50,164 bases of DNA from Deltaproteobacteria bacterium. Lineage in GTDB: Bacteria > Myxococcota > JACPTQ01. The stretch is from contig JACPTQ010000078.1 of NCBI GenBank assembly GCA_016192705.1, positions 1 to 50,164 of the forward strand. Direction: 5' to 3'. The notes beneath the pieces were generated by a model. The model was given only the letters and a program-made list of their open reading frames with translations. It did no database searches and was not told the origin of the DNA. Shown piece by piece: positions 25,739 through 35,989 of the stretch (positions within the stretch are counted from its first letter, which is position 1; each line of letters opens with the position of its first letter). A program made the translations under genes and the position numbers.

Positions 25739-25744
25739 TGGCGG

Positions 25745-27154
<1,410 letters not shown>

Positions 27155-27313
27155 CGCGCACCTCCTCTATGGATACGCGGACGCATAGCCGCGCGACATA
27201 ATTGCGTCAAGCTGAAGTGAATATTCAAAGACGCGCCACCGTCTACTATGATGTAGGGCGTTTGGCAGGGTGGTGTGGAAGTGCTCGCGAGGCGGCTCGC
27301 GGTGGAGGATCCA

Positions 27314-30300
27314 ATGAGGCGCGGATTTCAATTGAGCGTGGGTTCGCTTTTCCTGGCGACGTTCCTGGCGATGTCGGGAAACGCCCGCGGGGCCAGCATC
27401 GAGAGCAACTTTAAGAAGTGGATTCGAACGGGCCAGGACGGACTCGAGAAGTGCGTCAAGGACCTGGTTGTTTGTTACCGGGCACTCGGGAATTCGCGCG
27501 CAAACGATATCCAGAAGCGTTACGACGCGATCATGAGAGAGGCGGACAACGTCCGAAAGAAAATGAAGGGCGACGCTGTATTCGGTAAGTCCGACGAGAA
27601 GAGACGGAACGAGTTCCATAAGAACCACCTAAAAACCTTCCCGAACGAATGCAAAGCGGAACTTCCAAAATGTCTCGACGATAAGCGAAAGACCGAAGCG
27701 ACGAATCGCGCGCTGCAGCAGGGGAAAACGACCGAAGACAAAGCGAAACACGTCGAGGACCTCGCGAAGGGCGGGGGCGCGGTGTCCGTCGGGGCGCCAT
27801 CGGGAACGCGGAGTCTCCGCTCGGGGATTCGCTTGTGGCGGCGCGTGCGGACGGGCGCATTTGTGCGCGGGTTCGATGTCTCGCGCGTAAAGAGCGTCAT
27901 GACATCGGCGGCGTCGACTTCGACGGCGGAAATCCCGAGAGCCGCAACCGCCGCGCAGAACCCAGCGGCGACATCGAGCTCGACCGCGCCCACAGCCGAA
28001 CCGCGCGTTTACATCACGCTCCCGAGCGATGCGCCGCTCAAACTCACGAATCCACCGTCATCCGACGCGGAAACCGCCGTGCAAATGATTTTGAAAAGCA
28101 AAGAGCTTCGCGACGAACGCCTCCGCGCCATTGCGTCGCGCGACAGAGAGGAGCTCGACATCGAGCGAATGATGGGACTGGGACCAACGCAGTTTTGTAC
28201 GTCAGCTGGCCGCTGCTTCTCGAAGCTCAACGAGATCGCGAACACGCTTTACGGCAGCGCCACAAGCGGGTTGTCGGTGTTTTGTGCGCCGCGAAAAACC
28301 GGTGCGGCGACACAGGCGGGCGGCGGCTGGGACGCATCGAAAGTCCACTGCTCGACGAACTGGGTCGACACGCTCGGCGGTTGGCAGCCCTGGACACCAT
28401 CGAGCGCCGAAGGTGACCGCGGTCGCCTGGTCGCATCGAAAGCGCCGGAGCCCGGCGTCATTCCGCCGTACGCTTGTTTCGGAAACGCCAACATGAACGC
28501 GTTCGCAACGCTGCCACAGGGCGGCGAAGCCGGTTGGAGCGGGTTTAAGTGTCGCAAGCGCGTTTTCCGAATTCTCGCGACCGACGCCGCGATGAACCAG
28601 GCCGACGAAAACAAAGCGATCGTCAACATGTGCACCGAGATGCGGCAGCAGGTTTGGGCCGAGAAATACGCGAACATCAACGCCGAATACCAGAAGTGGT
28701 GCCGCACCGACCCCGCGCGCGTCAAAAAAAACCTGTGCCTGCCGCCGCCCAAAACCGAAGACGGCGACGAAGCGACAGCGAAGCAGGAGCCGCTCCCGTT
28801 CATGCTCTTGACGCGCGAAGAGATGCTCTACTTTTACGGTCACCGTGAAGTTTTTTGCCGCGGGGATCGCTCGGGCCTCACGCACTTCCTTTACAACGAC
28901 AAATGGGCCGACACGTTCACGTGCGGCATCGCGCGCGGGCTGCTCGAGGCCGGGCCGTTCGAAGAGGGCGTGCAGGCGTGCGCGATTTCGCCTTACGTCG
29001 GCGAGCCAGGGAAGCGCGGATCGCTGACGCGAGACGACGCGAAGGCGCGCCTTCACTGCTGGAAGTTCACCCGGCCAACGTGTGAGGAAGTTTCCATTTC
29101 GAAATCGAAACAAGAAGAGCTCGACAGCCTGCATCGCAGCAATGTGTTCGACGCGTACGACGCGTTTCGCGAGTATCGGCGCACGCAAAACAAGGACGTG
29201 CTTGAACTTCTCGACATGAAAGACGCCGAGAAGGTTCGCGATTTTACCGACCAGATTTCGTACTCAGACTCGGAGAAGGACGAAGGAACGCTCGACGTCA
29301 AGGACTTTTGTCGATTCGTCGGCGACACGTCGAAGATACAGTGCGGCTACGGGAAGGCGTCGATGGCGGCTTGGTACGAGGCGCGAAAAGACGAAGCGCC
29401 GGCGGCCTGCGACAGCGGCGTCTGTGCGCGCGGGGCGTACAAGCGTGGATATATGTGCGGCGTCTTTTCGTCGGAGAAATACTTCGAAGGCAAACCGCAG
29501 TGGGTGTGCGGCGTCGACGTGGGACCGGCTGGGCAGCGGCTTATCGCGGGGGCGTCGGCGGTTTGCGTCGGTGGCGCGCGGGCGCGCGAATTCCAGAGTG
29601 CGCGCGGAGATACGGGGTCACTCCAGTGTTACGAGCGGCGCTTTAAGTGGGCCGAGTCGCAGGGGAGTGCGACGATCGCGGGGCGGCTCGTGGCGCTTTG
29701 GCCGGATGCGATTCGGGGTGCCGCGGATGAAGTCGCAAAGGACAGCGCGACGTTTTTCGACCCGTGGCTCGCGGGCGGCAAGCAAAGCCTCGATTTGCGC
29801 GACAAACTCCTTGAGGAGAAGGCGAAGGCGGCCGCGAATAAAGATGCGAACGGCGTTTCGAATGCGAACAATAAATTGGGCGTTCTCGTTGGGTGGTGGG
29901 AGACGGCGCTCAAGAAATTCGGCGACACCTGGAAGGCCGATACCAATGACATCGTAAAGTGGGCGAGCGACACGGGGAACACGCTTGGGCACCGCGCGAG
30001 CGCGTGGAAGCTGCTCATGTCGTCGAACCTCAAAGCGATTAACGATTTCAAAAACCTGTCGACGCCGATCGGTACCGCGGGGCTTGTGGGCTCGAAGTAT
30101 GAGTATGCGCCGCTCGGATCGCGGACGGGACAAGGGATTTCGCTCGTGACGCAGAGCGATTCGGACGACCCTAAGGAGCGAAAGGATTTCAAGGTCGTGA
30201 CGAAAGACGGCGTCCAGCAGCTCAAGGACCTCGTCGACGAAGTCGTGAACGGCAATCGCCCGGCCGACGACAAGTGGTACGCTGAATTCCGCTCAGCGGC

Positions 30301-32725
30301 GACGGAAGACGCCATGCTGCGGCTCACGCCCGAAAGCTTTTCGACCGCGCTTCGTGCCCATCATCTTTTCGAAGTCGTCGAAAAGGCGCGGCGCGTCGTT
30401 TTGCGCGAGGCGAAGGCGTATCACCAGGCCGTCCTCCGAGCGGCGCGCGAGCGGAAACCGATGACGCGGCTTGAAATGCACGAGATGGCGCGAACGACGG
30501 CGCTTCCGGCGGGCCTTGCGGGAAGCGTCTTTTGTGTGGCGGCGAAAGACCGTTACACATCGACGGGGCGCACGGAGTACGTTTGTGCGTCGTCGCCCCT
30601 TTTAATGGCGGGCGCGGTCGAATCGTTTGCCACGGCGCCGCTCGCGGGCGGGCCATCGCCAACAGCGGAGGCCGAAGTGCAGAAGCTTCGCCTGCAGGCG
30701 AAAACCGATTGGTGCTACGGGTCGGCGCAAGGAATGGGCGTTTACGGCGCGTATTCAAAGCAGACGCTCGTTGAAGGCGCAGGACTCGCGTCGCCGTTCG
30801 AGATGGCGCCGCCTGAGAGTGTCTGCACGGAGCGCAAGAAGGGTGCAAGCGGGCAAGAGAACGCGTGCGCACCAAAGGCGAAGAGCGCGGCGAATTGGCT
30901 CAAGTGTGCGGGGTTCCAGTACTCGGACCTCGATTGGTCGACGACGGTTGGGAGCGCGCGGAGCTTGCAGATGGCGTCGCAAGACGCGTCGGGGGTTTCG
31001 CGTGAGGAGCAGATTCGGCTTGAAGATGCGTCGCGCAAGGCAAAGGCCGAGGCCGAGAAGGCCCAGCAAGATGTCGAGGGCGTGAAGGGTGCGATCGCCG
31101 CCGAGAAGGCAAAGCTCTCGAAGTTGAAAGGCGTTTCGGTCGCTGTGGTCGCGGGAAAAGTCGCGTCGCTCCAGGGGCAGCTCTCGGGGCTCGAGCGAAA
31201 AGCCAAAGACCTCCTCGACAAGGCAAACCGCGCGGCGCAGGCGCTCCTCGCGACGGGGAAACGGATCATCGGCGCGGCTAAGGCCGGGGTCGACAAGGTG
31301 AGCGCGGTTGGCGACAAAGTTGTCGCGGGCGTGAGCGGTGCGAAAGAAACGGCGGAGAAGGGGAAAGAGATTCTCCAAAAGGTTTCGGGGATCATCGCGC
31401 CACTCCTCGACCTCGTTTCGCCCAAGCTCGCAAAGGCGGTCAAGTCGATCGAAAACGTCGCGCACACGTCGCTCGAATTTATTCGCGAGTGGGCGGGGAA
31501 AATCGAGGACATCATTCGGCCGGTCTGGGAAAAGGTGAAACAGTGGGGGAACGACGCGGTTAAGGCAGCCGAGGATGCGCTCGCGCTTGCTGAGAAGACG
31601 CTCAACGAAGCGAAGGAAAAGGCTTACACCTTATATAAGGAGGCGCGCGAGGGCGCCGAAAAGCTCGTGACCGATGCGCGTGACAAGGTCGAGAAGGCGC
31701 TCGTGAAAGAGGCGGGCGCGGCGGCGCAGATGAAGGAGGCGGCGGCACGAGAAGCGGCGGACCTCAAGCAGAAGCTGCAGGACGCGAAGAAGGCGGCGAG
31801 CGAGCTGATTAAGGGGAAAGAGAAGGAAGGGAAAGCGCTCGCGGATGGGGCGAAGAAAGTGTTTGAGGGGAAGCAGGGCGACTTGAAGAAGCTGGTCGTG
31901 GGGCTCGCGAAGATGCTCGCGGAGAAGGCGACCGAGTGGATCGCGACGGAGGCGCAAAAGAAGATCGGCGGATTCATGGACAAGATCCTCGACGATTTGA
32001 TGAATCTTGTTTCGTCGCGCGTGATGGAGCTGCTTGAGCCGGGCGTGCGCAACCTGCTCGCGCAGGGATTCAAGTTTGTGCGGAGTGTGCTCGGGCCGAT
32101 TGCGAAGGCGATCATCGGTGCACTTGCGTCGGTGCCGTTTGTGGGCGGTGCGCTCGCGCCCGTCGGGCAAGTGCTCTACGACTTTGGTATGAACAAGCTC
32201 GAGGACTTGGCGTTTGATCTGCTGCGCGGCGTGGTCGAGCGGTTTTTTGGGAAGACGGTGCGCGGGTTCCTCGCGAAGGTGTTTAAGGCTTTCGAGAAAC
32301 AGTTGAAGAGTTTCATCGCGGCCGGGTGCTCCAAGCTGGGATTCGGCGATGTTTGCAAGCCGCTCATGAAGATTCAAATGTTCGCGATGTTGCCCGAGCG
32401 GCATCAGTGGCTCGCGCGGGCCATCAACTGCAAGGAGCGACCGCTCATCGACGAGGCGATGCACAAAAAGGCGTACGCGGCGCGGCAAAAGATTCTGCGT
32501 ATCGGAAACGAGATGCGGCGCGACGTCGAGCTTTATGCGCGCGCGATCGCCGACCGGCAGCTTGCGAAGTTTGGGCTTTCGTACGACGGGCTCATGGCGA
32601 TGAAGCGTGGCCCGGCGCCGATCGACGTTCTTGCGGCGGCCGACGCGGCGAACGCAGCCATCGCGCGCAACGTTGCAAAGGCGCGAAACACGGTCGACGC
32701 CCGACGCCCGAAGATGCGGAACTGA
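27314..32725 (+). CDS. Giant secreted Cys-module and helical-repeat protein, no known family
   Basis: A 1803-residue exported protein I do not recognise. The ATG at 27314 has a perfect GGAGG five bases upstream and starts a Sec signal peptide (cleavage near residue 27). Residues about 290-1200 hold at least six modules of the form C-x(14-24)-C, many with an aromatic residue just before the second Cys, such as ...PQWVC and ...TEYVC. Residues about 1225-1560 are Ala/Lys/Glu-rich amphipathic helix with LEA/apolipoprotein-like periodicity. A hydrophobic stretch at about 1590-1617 (AIIGALASVPFVGGALAPVG) could insert in a membrane. The basic C-terminus has more helices. It stands alone as a transcript. 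Role unknown; a surface fibre, adhesin or envelope-spanning scaffold are guesses. Confidence 0.85.
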   Translation: MRRGFQLSVGSLFLATFLAMSGNARGASIESNFKKWIRTGQDGLEKCVKDLVVCYRALGNSRANDIQKRYDAIMREADNVRKKMKGDAVFGKSDEKRRNEFHKNHLKTFPNECKAELPKCLDDKRKTEATNRALQQGKTTEDKAKHVEDLAKGGGAVSVGAPSGTRSLRSGIRLWRRVRTGAFVRGFDVSRVKSVMTSAASTSTAEIPRAATAAQNPAATSSSTAPTAEPRVYITLPSDAPLKLTNPPSSDAETAVQMILKSKELRDERLRAIASRDREELDIERMMGLGPTQFCTSAGRCFSKLNEIANTLYGSATSGLSVFCAPRKTGAATQAGGGWDASKVHCSTNWVDTLGGWQPWTPSSAEGDRGRLVASKAPEPGVIPPYACFGNANMNAFATLPQGGEAGWSGFKCRKRVFRILATDAAMNQADENKAIVNMCTEMRQQVWAEKYANINAEYQKWCRTDPARVKKNLCLPPPKTEDGDEATAKQEPLPFMLLTREEMLYFYGHREVFCRGDRSGLTHFLYNDKWADTFTCGIARGLLEAGPFEEGVQACAISPYVGEPGKRGSLTRDDAKARLHCWKFTRPTCEEVSISKSKQEELDSLHRSNVFDAYDAFREYRRTQNKDVLELLDMKDAEKVRDFTDQISYSDSEKDEGTLDVKDFCRFVGDTSKIQCGYGKASMAAWYEARKDEAPAACDSGVCARGAYKRGYMCGVFSSEKYFEGKPQWVCGVDVGPAGQRLIAGASAVCVGGARAREFQSARGDTGSLQCYERRFKWAESQGSATIAGRLVALWPDAIRGAADEVAKDSATFFDPWLAGGKQSLDLRDKLLEEKAKAAANKDANGVSNANNKLGVLVGWWETALKKFGDTWKADTNDIVKWASDTGNTLGHRASAWKLLMSSNLKAINDFKNLSTPIGTAGLVGSKYEYAPLGSRTGQGISLVTQSDSDDPKERKDFKVVTKDGVQQLKDLVDEVVNGNRPADDKWYAEFRSAATEDAMLRLTPESFSTALRAHHLFEVVEKARRVVLREAKAYHQAVLRAARERKPMTRLEMHEMARTTALPAGLAGSVFCVAAKDRYTSTGRTEYVCASSPLLMAGAVESFATAPLAGGPSPTAEAEVQKLRLQAKTDWCYGSAQGMGVYGAYSKQTLVEGAGLASPFEMAPPESVCTERKKGASGQENACAPKAKSAANWLKCAGFQYSDLDWSTTVGSARSLQMASQDASGVSREEQIRLEDASRKAKAEAEKAQQDVEGVKGAIAAEKAKLSKLKGVSVAVVAGKVASLQGQLSGLERKAKDLLDKANRAAQALLATGKRIIGAAKAGVDKVSAVGDKVVAGVSGAKETAEKGKEILQKVSGIIAPLLDLVSPKLAKAVKSIENVAHTSLEFIREWAGKIEDIIRPVWEKVKQWGNDAVKAAEDALALAEKTLNEAKEKAYTLYKEAREGAEKLVTDARDKVEKALVKEAGAAAQMKEAAAREAADLKQKLQDAKKAASELIKGKEKEGKALADGAKKVFEGKQGDLKKLVVGLAKMLAEKATEWIATEAQKKIGGFMDKILDDLMNLVSSRVMELLEPGVRNLLAQGFKFVRSVLGPIAKAIIGALASVPFVGGALAPVGQVLYDFGMNKLEDLAFDLLRGVVERFFGKTVRGFLAKVFKAFEKQLKSFIAAGCSKLGFGDVCKPLMKIQMFAMLPERHQWLARAINCKERPLIDEAMHKKAYAARQKILRIGNEMRRDVELYARAIADRQLAKFGLSYDGLMAMKRGPAPIDVLAAADAANAAIARNVAKARNTVDARRPKMRN

Positions 32726-32776
32726 GACGACGCAGATCTCATCCTGAAACAGGAAACGAAAACAAAGTGGTCCCGG

Positions 32777-32977
32777 AGGGTTGCTCAAAAACGTCCAGAT
32801 GCAAGGCAGGCGCGGAAAGCCGTGAGCGAACGCTGTACTCAGGGGTACGCGGTAGCGAGCGGCGCCGCGCCAACGCCATCGAGATGAAGCGAGAATTTCG
32901 CGATACCAATGATCGCTTTGCGCGAATGAAGTTGGTGTTGCGGCAGTGCCGCATAGATGGGCGTTTTTCAGCAACCT
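32777..32977. repeat. Long imperfect stem-loop element downstream of the giant gene
   Basis: GGTTGCTCAAAAACGTCC near 32779-32796 pairs with GGGCGTTTTTCAGCAACC (32959-32976), 16 of 18 positions. Further inside, GC-rich segments around 32804-32820 and 32861-32880 are also complementary, and GTAC...GGTAC forms the centre. It fills most of the 259-base gap between the giant gene and the amidotransferase gene. It resembles dispersed intergenic repeats with AGCAACC ends known from many proteobacterial genomes. Confidence 0.6.
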
Positions 32978-32984
32978 GCTAACG

Positions 32985-33734
32985 ATGCCGAATATTCTCG
33001 TCTGCCAACACGTTCCTCACGAACTTCTTGGGACGCTGAACCCGCTCCTCAAGTCGCGCGGCTTTCGGATGAAGTACGTGAACTTCGGGCGTCACCCGGA
33101 CGCGCGCCCCTCGCTCGCGGGGTACGACGGCCTTGTGATTCTTGGCGGCCCAATGAACGTCGACGAGGTCGCGAGGTTTCCGTTTCTCGCGCATGAAGTC
33201 GCGCTCGTACATGAGGCGCGCGATGGCGAACAGCCGGTCTTGGGGATTTGTCTCGGTGCGCAGCTCGTGGCGAAGGCGCTCGGCGGCGTCGTTTCAAAAG
33301 CGCGCGAACGCGAAATCGGCTGGTACGAACTTTCGCTTACGGCGGCCGCCGGTCGCGACCCACTGCTTCGGCACTTTGGCGGCGTCGAGCAGGTCTTCGA
33401 GTGGCACGGCGACGTGTTTTCAGTGCCGCCGGGGGCGGAGCCATTGGCGTCGACAGCGGGGTGCGCAAACCAGGCGATCCGCTTCGGCGAGAGGATCTAT
33501 GGATTGCAGTTTCACCTCGAGGTCGACGAGCCGATGATCGAGCGGTGGCTCCGCGTGCCCACGAATCTCGTCGAACTCGCGGAGCTGAAGGACCGCGGCA
33601 TTACGGCCGAGAGCATTCGGGCGATTACGCCACGCCACATCGCGCGCTTGCAGGAGCTCGGGCGGGAGACGTTTACGGCGTTTGCTGGGCTCTTTGGGGA
33701 GTCGCGACGATTGCGGCTCTTGCCTTCGCGATGA
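32985..33734 (+). CDS. Class I glutamine amidotransferase (GMP-synthase-like)
   Basis: A 249-residue cytoplasmic glutaminase-fold protein. The nucleophile is C89 in GICLGAQL, and the His/Glu pair is H177-x-E179 in YGLQFHLEV, so the triad is complete. The N-terminal ILVCQHVPHELLG and the LGGPMNVDE loop match the stand-alone 'GATase1_GMP synthase-like' group, whose acceptor partners are usually unknown. The ATG at 32985 is preferred; an upstream in-frame ATG at 32946 lies in the stem-loop repeat. No synthetase domain is nearby. Confidence 0.9.
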   Translation: MPNILVCQHVPHELLGTLNPLLKSRGFRMKYVNFGRHPDARPSLAGYDGLVILGGPMNVDEVARFPFLAHEVALVHEARDGEQPVLGICLGAQLVAKALGGVVSKAREREIGWYELSLTAAAGRDPLLRHFGGVEQVFEWHGDVFSVPPGAEPLASTAGCANQAIRFGERIYGLQFHLEVDEPMIERWLRVPTNLVELAELKDRGITAESIRAITPRHIARLQELGRETFTAFAGLFGESRRLRLLPSR

Positions 33735-33765
33735 GGGGAAACCAAACAATGCTTTTTTCCCAAAG

Positions 33766-33793
33766 GAGGAAAACCGGACAGGTCGGTTTCCTC
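33766..33793. terminator. Hairpin between convergent genes, possible bidirectional terminator
   Basis: GAGGAAAACCG (33766-33776) pairs with CGGTTTCCTC (33784-33793) with one bulge and a seven-base loop. It sits between the stop of the amidotransferase gene and the stop of the convergent TPR gene. No clear U-run follows on either strand, so it is only a possible terminator. Confidence 0.45.
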
Positions 33794-33794
33794 G

Positions 33795-34819
33795 CTAATC
33801 CGGGCACGCTGCGAGCATCGATTCCGATCCCAAGTTGTAAGGCGCGACGGTCTTTCCGGTGTTGCGTTCGAGTGTGTCGATTGTGCGAAGTTCGGATTTG
33901 GCGATGCGGCTCGCCGGGTCGAGCGACAACGAGTCGAGGTACGCGGTCCGCGCTTCAGCGAGGCGACCCATCTCCACGAAGATGAATCCTCGACGTCTCA
34001 GGATAACGGCCTTGAGACAACGGTTGGATGCGGTCTCGAGTGCTTGGTCAACCTCCAGCAGAGCCTCGGTGAAACGTTTTTGTTTTGTGAGGACGTGTGC
34101 AAGCTCGACGCGAGCCGCTGCCTTTAGCGGGTTGAGTCGGATCGCCGTCCGCAAGCGCCGCTCGGCGAGCTGAAAGTCGCTCATGTGCGCAGCGCAGAAT
34201 CCCGCCCGATAGTAAAACGTCGCGACTTTCGGCGAGGCCTGGATGATGTCGCGCAACGCCTTCGCATTGTTTCTCTCGAGGAACTCGAGGAACTGCGTCC
34301 TCGAATCGAGTGAGACGACATCAAACTTCTCTATCAATCGCCGCTCGATCGATTTCCAGCGTTCCTCGTTGGTCTTTGCGACTCGGCCGATTTGCATGCA
34401 GTCTGCAGCGCCTCGAAGCTGCGGCACGTCCAGGTCCGCGCCTGGACCATTGTTTGGCAAGTGCTCGCGTCTTGTCCAAACCGGTCTCACGATCTTGTGC
34501 TCTTTGAGGTTCGACTCGGCCCACGCGCGATACGCCCGAACCCGCAGCGTCCTCAGGTCCTTAAGCCTGATTCTCCATCCTGGAACTGAGAAGTGGGCGA
34601 TGATGTATTCCTTTTCAACAAGAACCTGCCTGATACCTGAAGCCGATCGAGCTCGCCGGCCTTAGCCGATAAGTTGACCCGATCCATCTTGTCGCGCGAC
34701 ACCTGAGCTCGATCGATTTCGTCCTTGATCATTTTCCGGTGGCTGGGTGCATTCGCGCATGCGATGCCCAACACGGCGAGGAGAGAGAGACGAAAATTTT
34801 CTGCGATTCGATCGATCAT
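33795..34819 (-). pseudogene. TPR lipoprotein gene interrupted by a -1 frameshift
   Basis: Two reading frames together encode one plausible protein of about 340 residues. Frame one (34819 to stop at 34553) begins with a lipoprotein signal (VLGIAC) and a charged helix to about GELDRLQVSG. Frame two is open from 34661 down to 33795. It continues with VLVEKEYIIAHFSVPGWRIRL and RVRAYRAWAESN, then a TPR domain (about four helix-turn-helix units, e.g. AERRLRTAIRLNPLKAAARVELAHVL). The shift of one base must lie within 34556-34661. A real mutation, a sequencing error or programmed slippage are all possible; only the first makes it a true pseudogene. If unshifted, frame two could start at the GTG near 34490 without a signal peptide. 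Confidence 0.65.
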
Positions 34820-34912
34820 ATTTTCCTCCGGCGGCCGCTTAAAACCGTGCGGGGCGTCGCGGTCAAGGGTGTGGCGAGGCGAGGGTTGGAAAACGAACGC
34901 TGTTTTTTCCCC

Positions 34913-35431
34913 TCAAAGCCGAAACCCGACGACGACGCCGAGATGGAGAAGCGCGAAGTTTTCGTAAGCGATTTCGGCACTTAGAAACCAGTGATGCGAC
35001 AACGAGAAGCGCGCGTCGAGCGCCGCAAAGCCATACGGCGCAACGGTTCCGTCGGCGCGAAGCTCGGTGTGCAGGATGTCGGCGTCTGACCCGAGGCCGA
35101 ACGCGAGCCCCGCCCCAAGCGAGAAACGCCGCGTCGCGATGACCGCGAAACGCGCGTGCGCCAAGAACCCGAGGACGCGGTAGTGCTCATTTGTATCGAG
35201 AAGTGCGGTGAATGCGCCTCCCACTTCGAATCGCTCGCCGAGCGTCGCGCGACCGCCGAGCCGCAAGGTCGGCTTAAAGAGGTGCTCGAGCGCCGTCGAC
35301 TTTGAGCGCGTCATCCACGCAACGCCGAGTCGCGCGTCGACGACGGCATCTGCGGACGCTCCTCGACTCGACGCAACGACCGCGATCGCAACCGCCGGCA
35401 AGAAGAGAGCTGTTTGTTTGCAGCAAATCAC
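34913..35431 (-). CDS. Small outer-membrane beta-barrel-like protein
   Basis: A 172-residue exported protein. The signal peptide ends near ASA (residue 27). The mature part alternates Gly-rich amphipathic strands such as RFSLGAGLAFGLGSD and HWFLSAEIAYENFALLHLGVVVGF and ends in FRL, fitting an 8-stranded barrel. No enzymatic motif. It is divergent from the P460-like gene, with 47 bases between their starts. It shares its general design, not obvious sequence, with the barrel at 16667-17230. Confidence 0.6.
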   Translation of the reverse strand: MICCKQTALFLPAVAIAVVASSRGASADAVVDARLGVAWMTRSKSTALEHLFKPTLRLGGRATLGERFEVGGAFTALLDTNEHYRVLGFLAHARFAVIATRRFSLGAGLAFGLGSDADILHTELRADGTVAPYGFAALDARFSLSHHWFLSAEIAYENFALLHLGVVVGFRL

Positions 35432-35478
35432 AACGCGTCTGGATTCTAATGGTAGTCGGAGATAGATTAAAGTGGTCG

Positions 35479-35919
35479 ATGAAGCTGCGAATCTTTTTCA
35501 TGGTCGCCGGTTTCGCCGCGCTCTCGTGTGGGGGCGGCGGCTTGCCGGGCGATGTCCAGCGCTTCGAATCGCGCTGCGTGAAAATGAACGCGAACCCGAT
35601 TGCGATTCGCGTGAACGACCCGCACCCGGGCACAAAGGACGTCTACGCGTGCAATCTCGACGCGGGCACCGTCAAAGCCAACACGCGGCCGTTCCCGGAC
35701 GGCACGCTCATCGTGAAGTCGTCGACGCGCATCGGCGAGGACTTCATCTGGCTCGTCGCGACCGCTCGCAAACAGGCAGGCGAGTGGCAATGGGACGAAT
35801 ACACGCGCAACTTCTCGAACGAAACGTTCGCGCGCGTTCCCGTGAGCGAGTCGACGTGCACCGACTGCCACGCGACGGTCGCAACGTCCGACTGGATTTA
35901 CACGACCGCGGCGCCGTGA
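35479..35919 (+). CDS. Cytochrome P460-like lipoprotein
   Basis: A 146-residue predicted lipoprotein (C17 in ALSC). It ends with a single heme-c motif C127-T-D-C-H131 followed by DWIYT, the C-terminal signature of cytochrome P460-type proteins. The strand FPDGTLIVK (about 72-80) carries a lysine (K80) in the region where P460 cross-links its heme, but equivalence is not proven. P460 proteins oxidise hydroxylamine or handle NO in the periplasm. Here it precedes a GH57 lipoprotein by 70 bases on the same strand without evident link. The ATG at 35479 gives the lipoprotein signal. Confidence 0.75.
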   Translation: MKLRIFFMVAGFAALSCGGGGLPGDVQRFESRCVKMNANPIAIRVNDPHPGTKDVYACNLDAGTVKANTRPFPDGTLIVKSSTRIGEDFIWLVATARKQAGEWQWDEYTRNFSNETFARVPVSESTCTDCHATVATSDWIYTTAAP

Positions 35920-35989
35920 GCGGCGGTTGACGAATCGATCGTAAATCCGTATCATTCCGCGCTTTCGTAACCAGCGAGCGAGGTCCAGC

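Noticed and set aside
31631-32974. A - strand frame opposite the end of the giant gene
   Set aside because: Leu/Arg/His-rich antisense of the charged helical region; the + frame has a signal peptide and perfect ribosome site.
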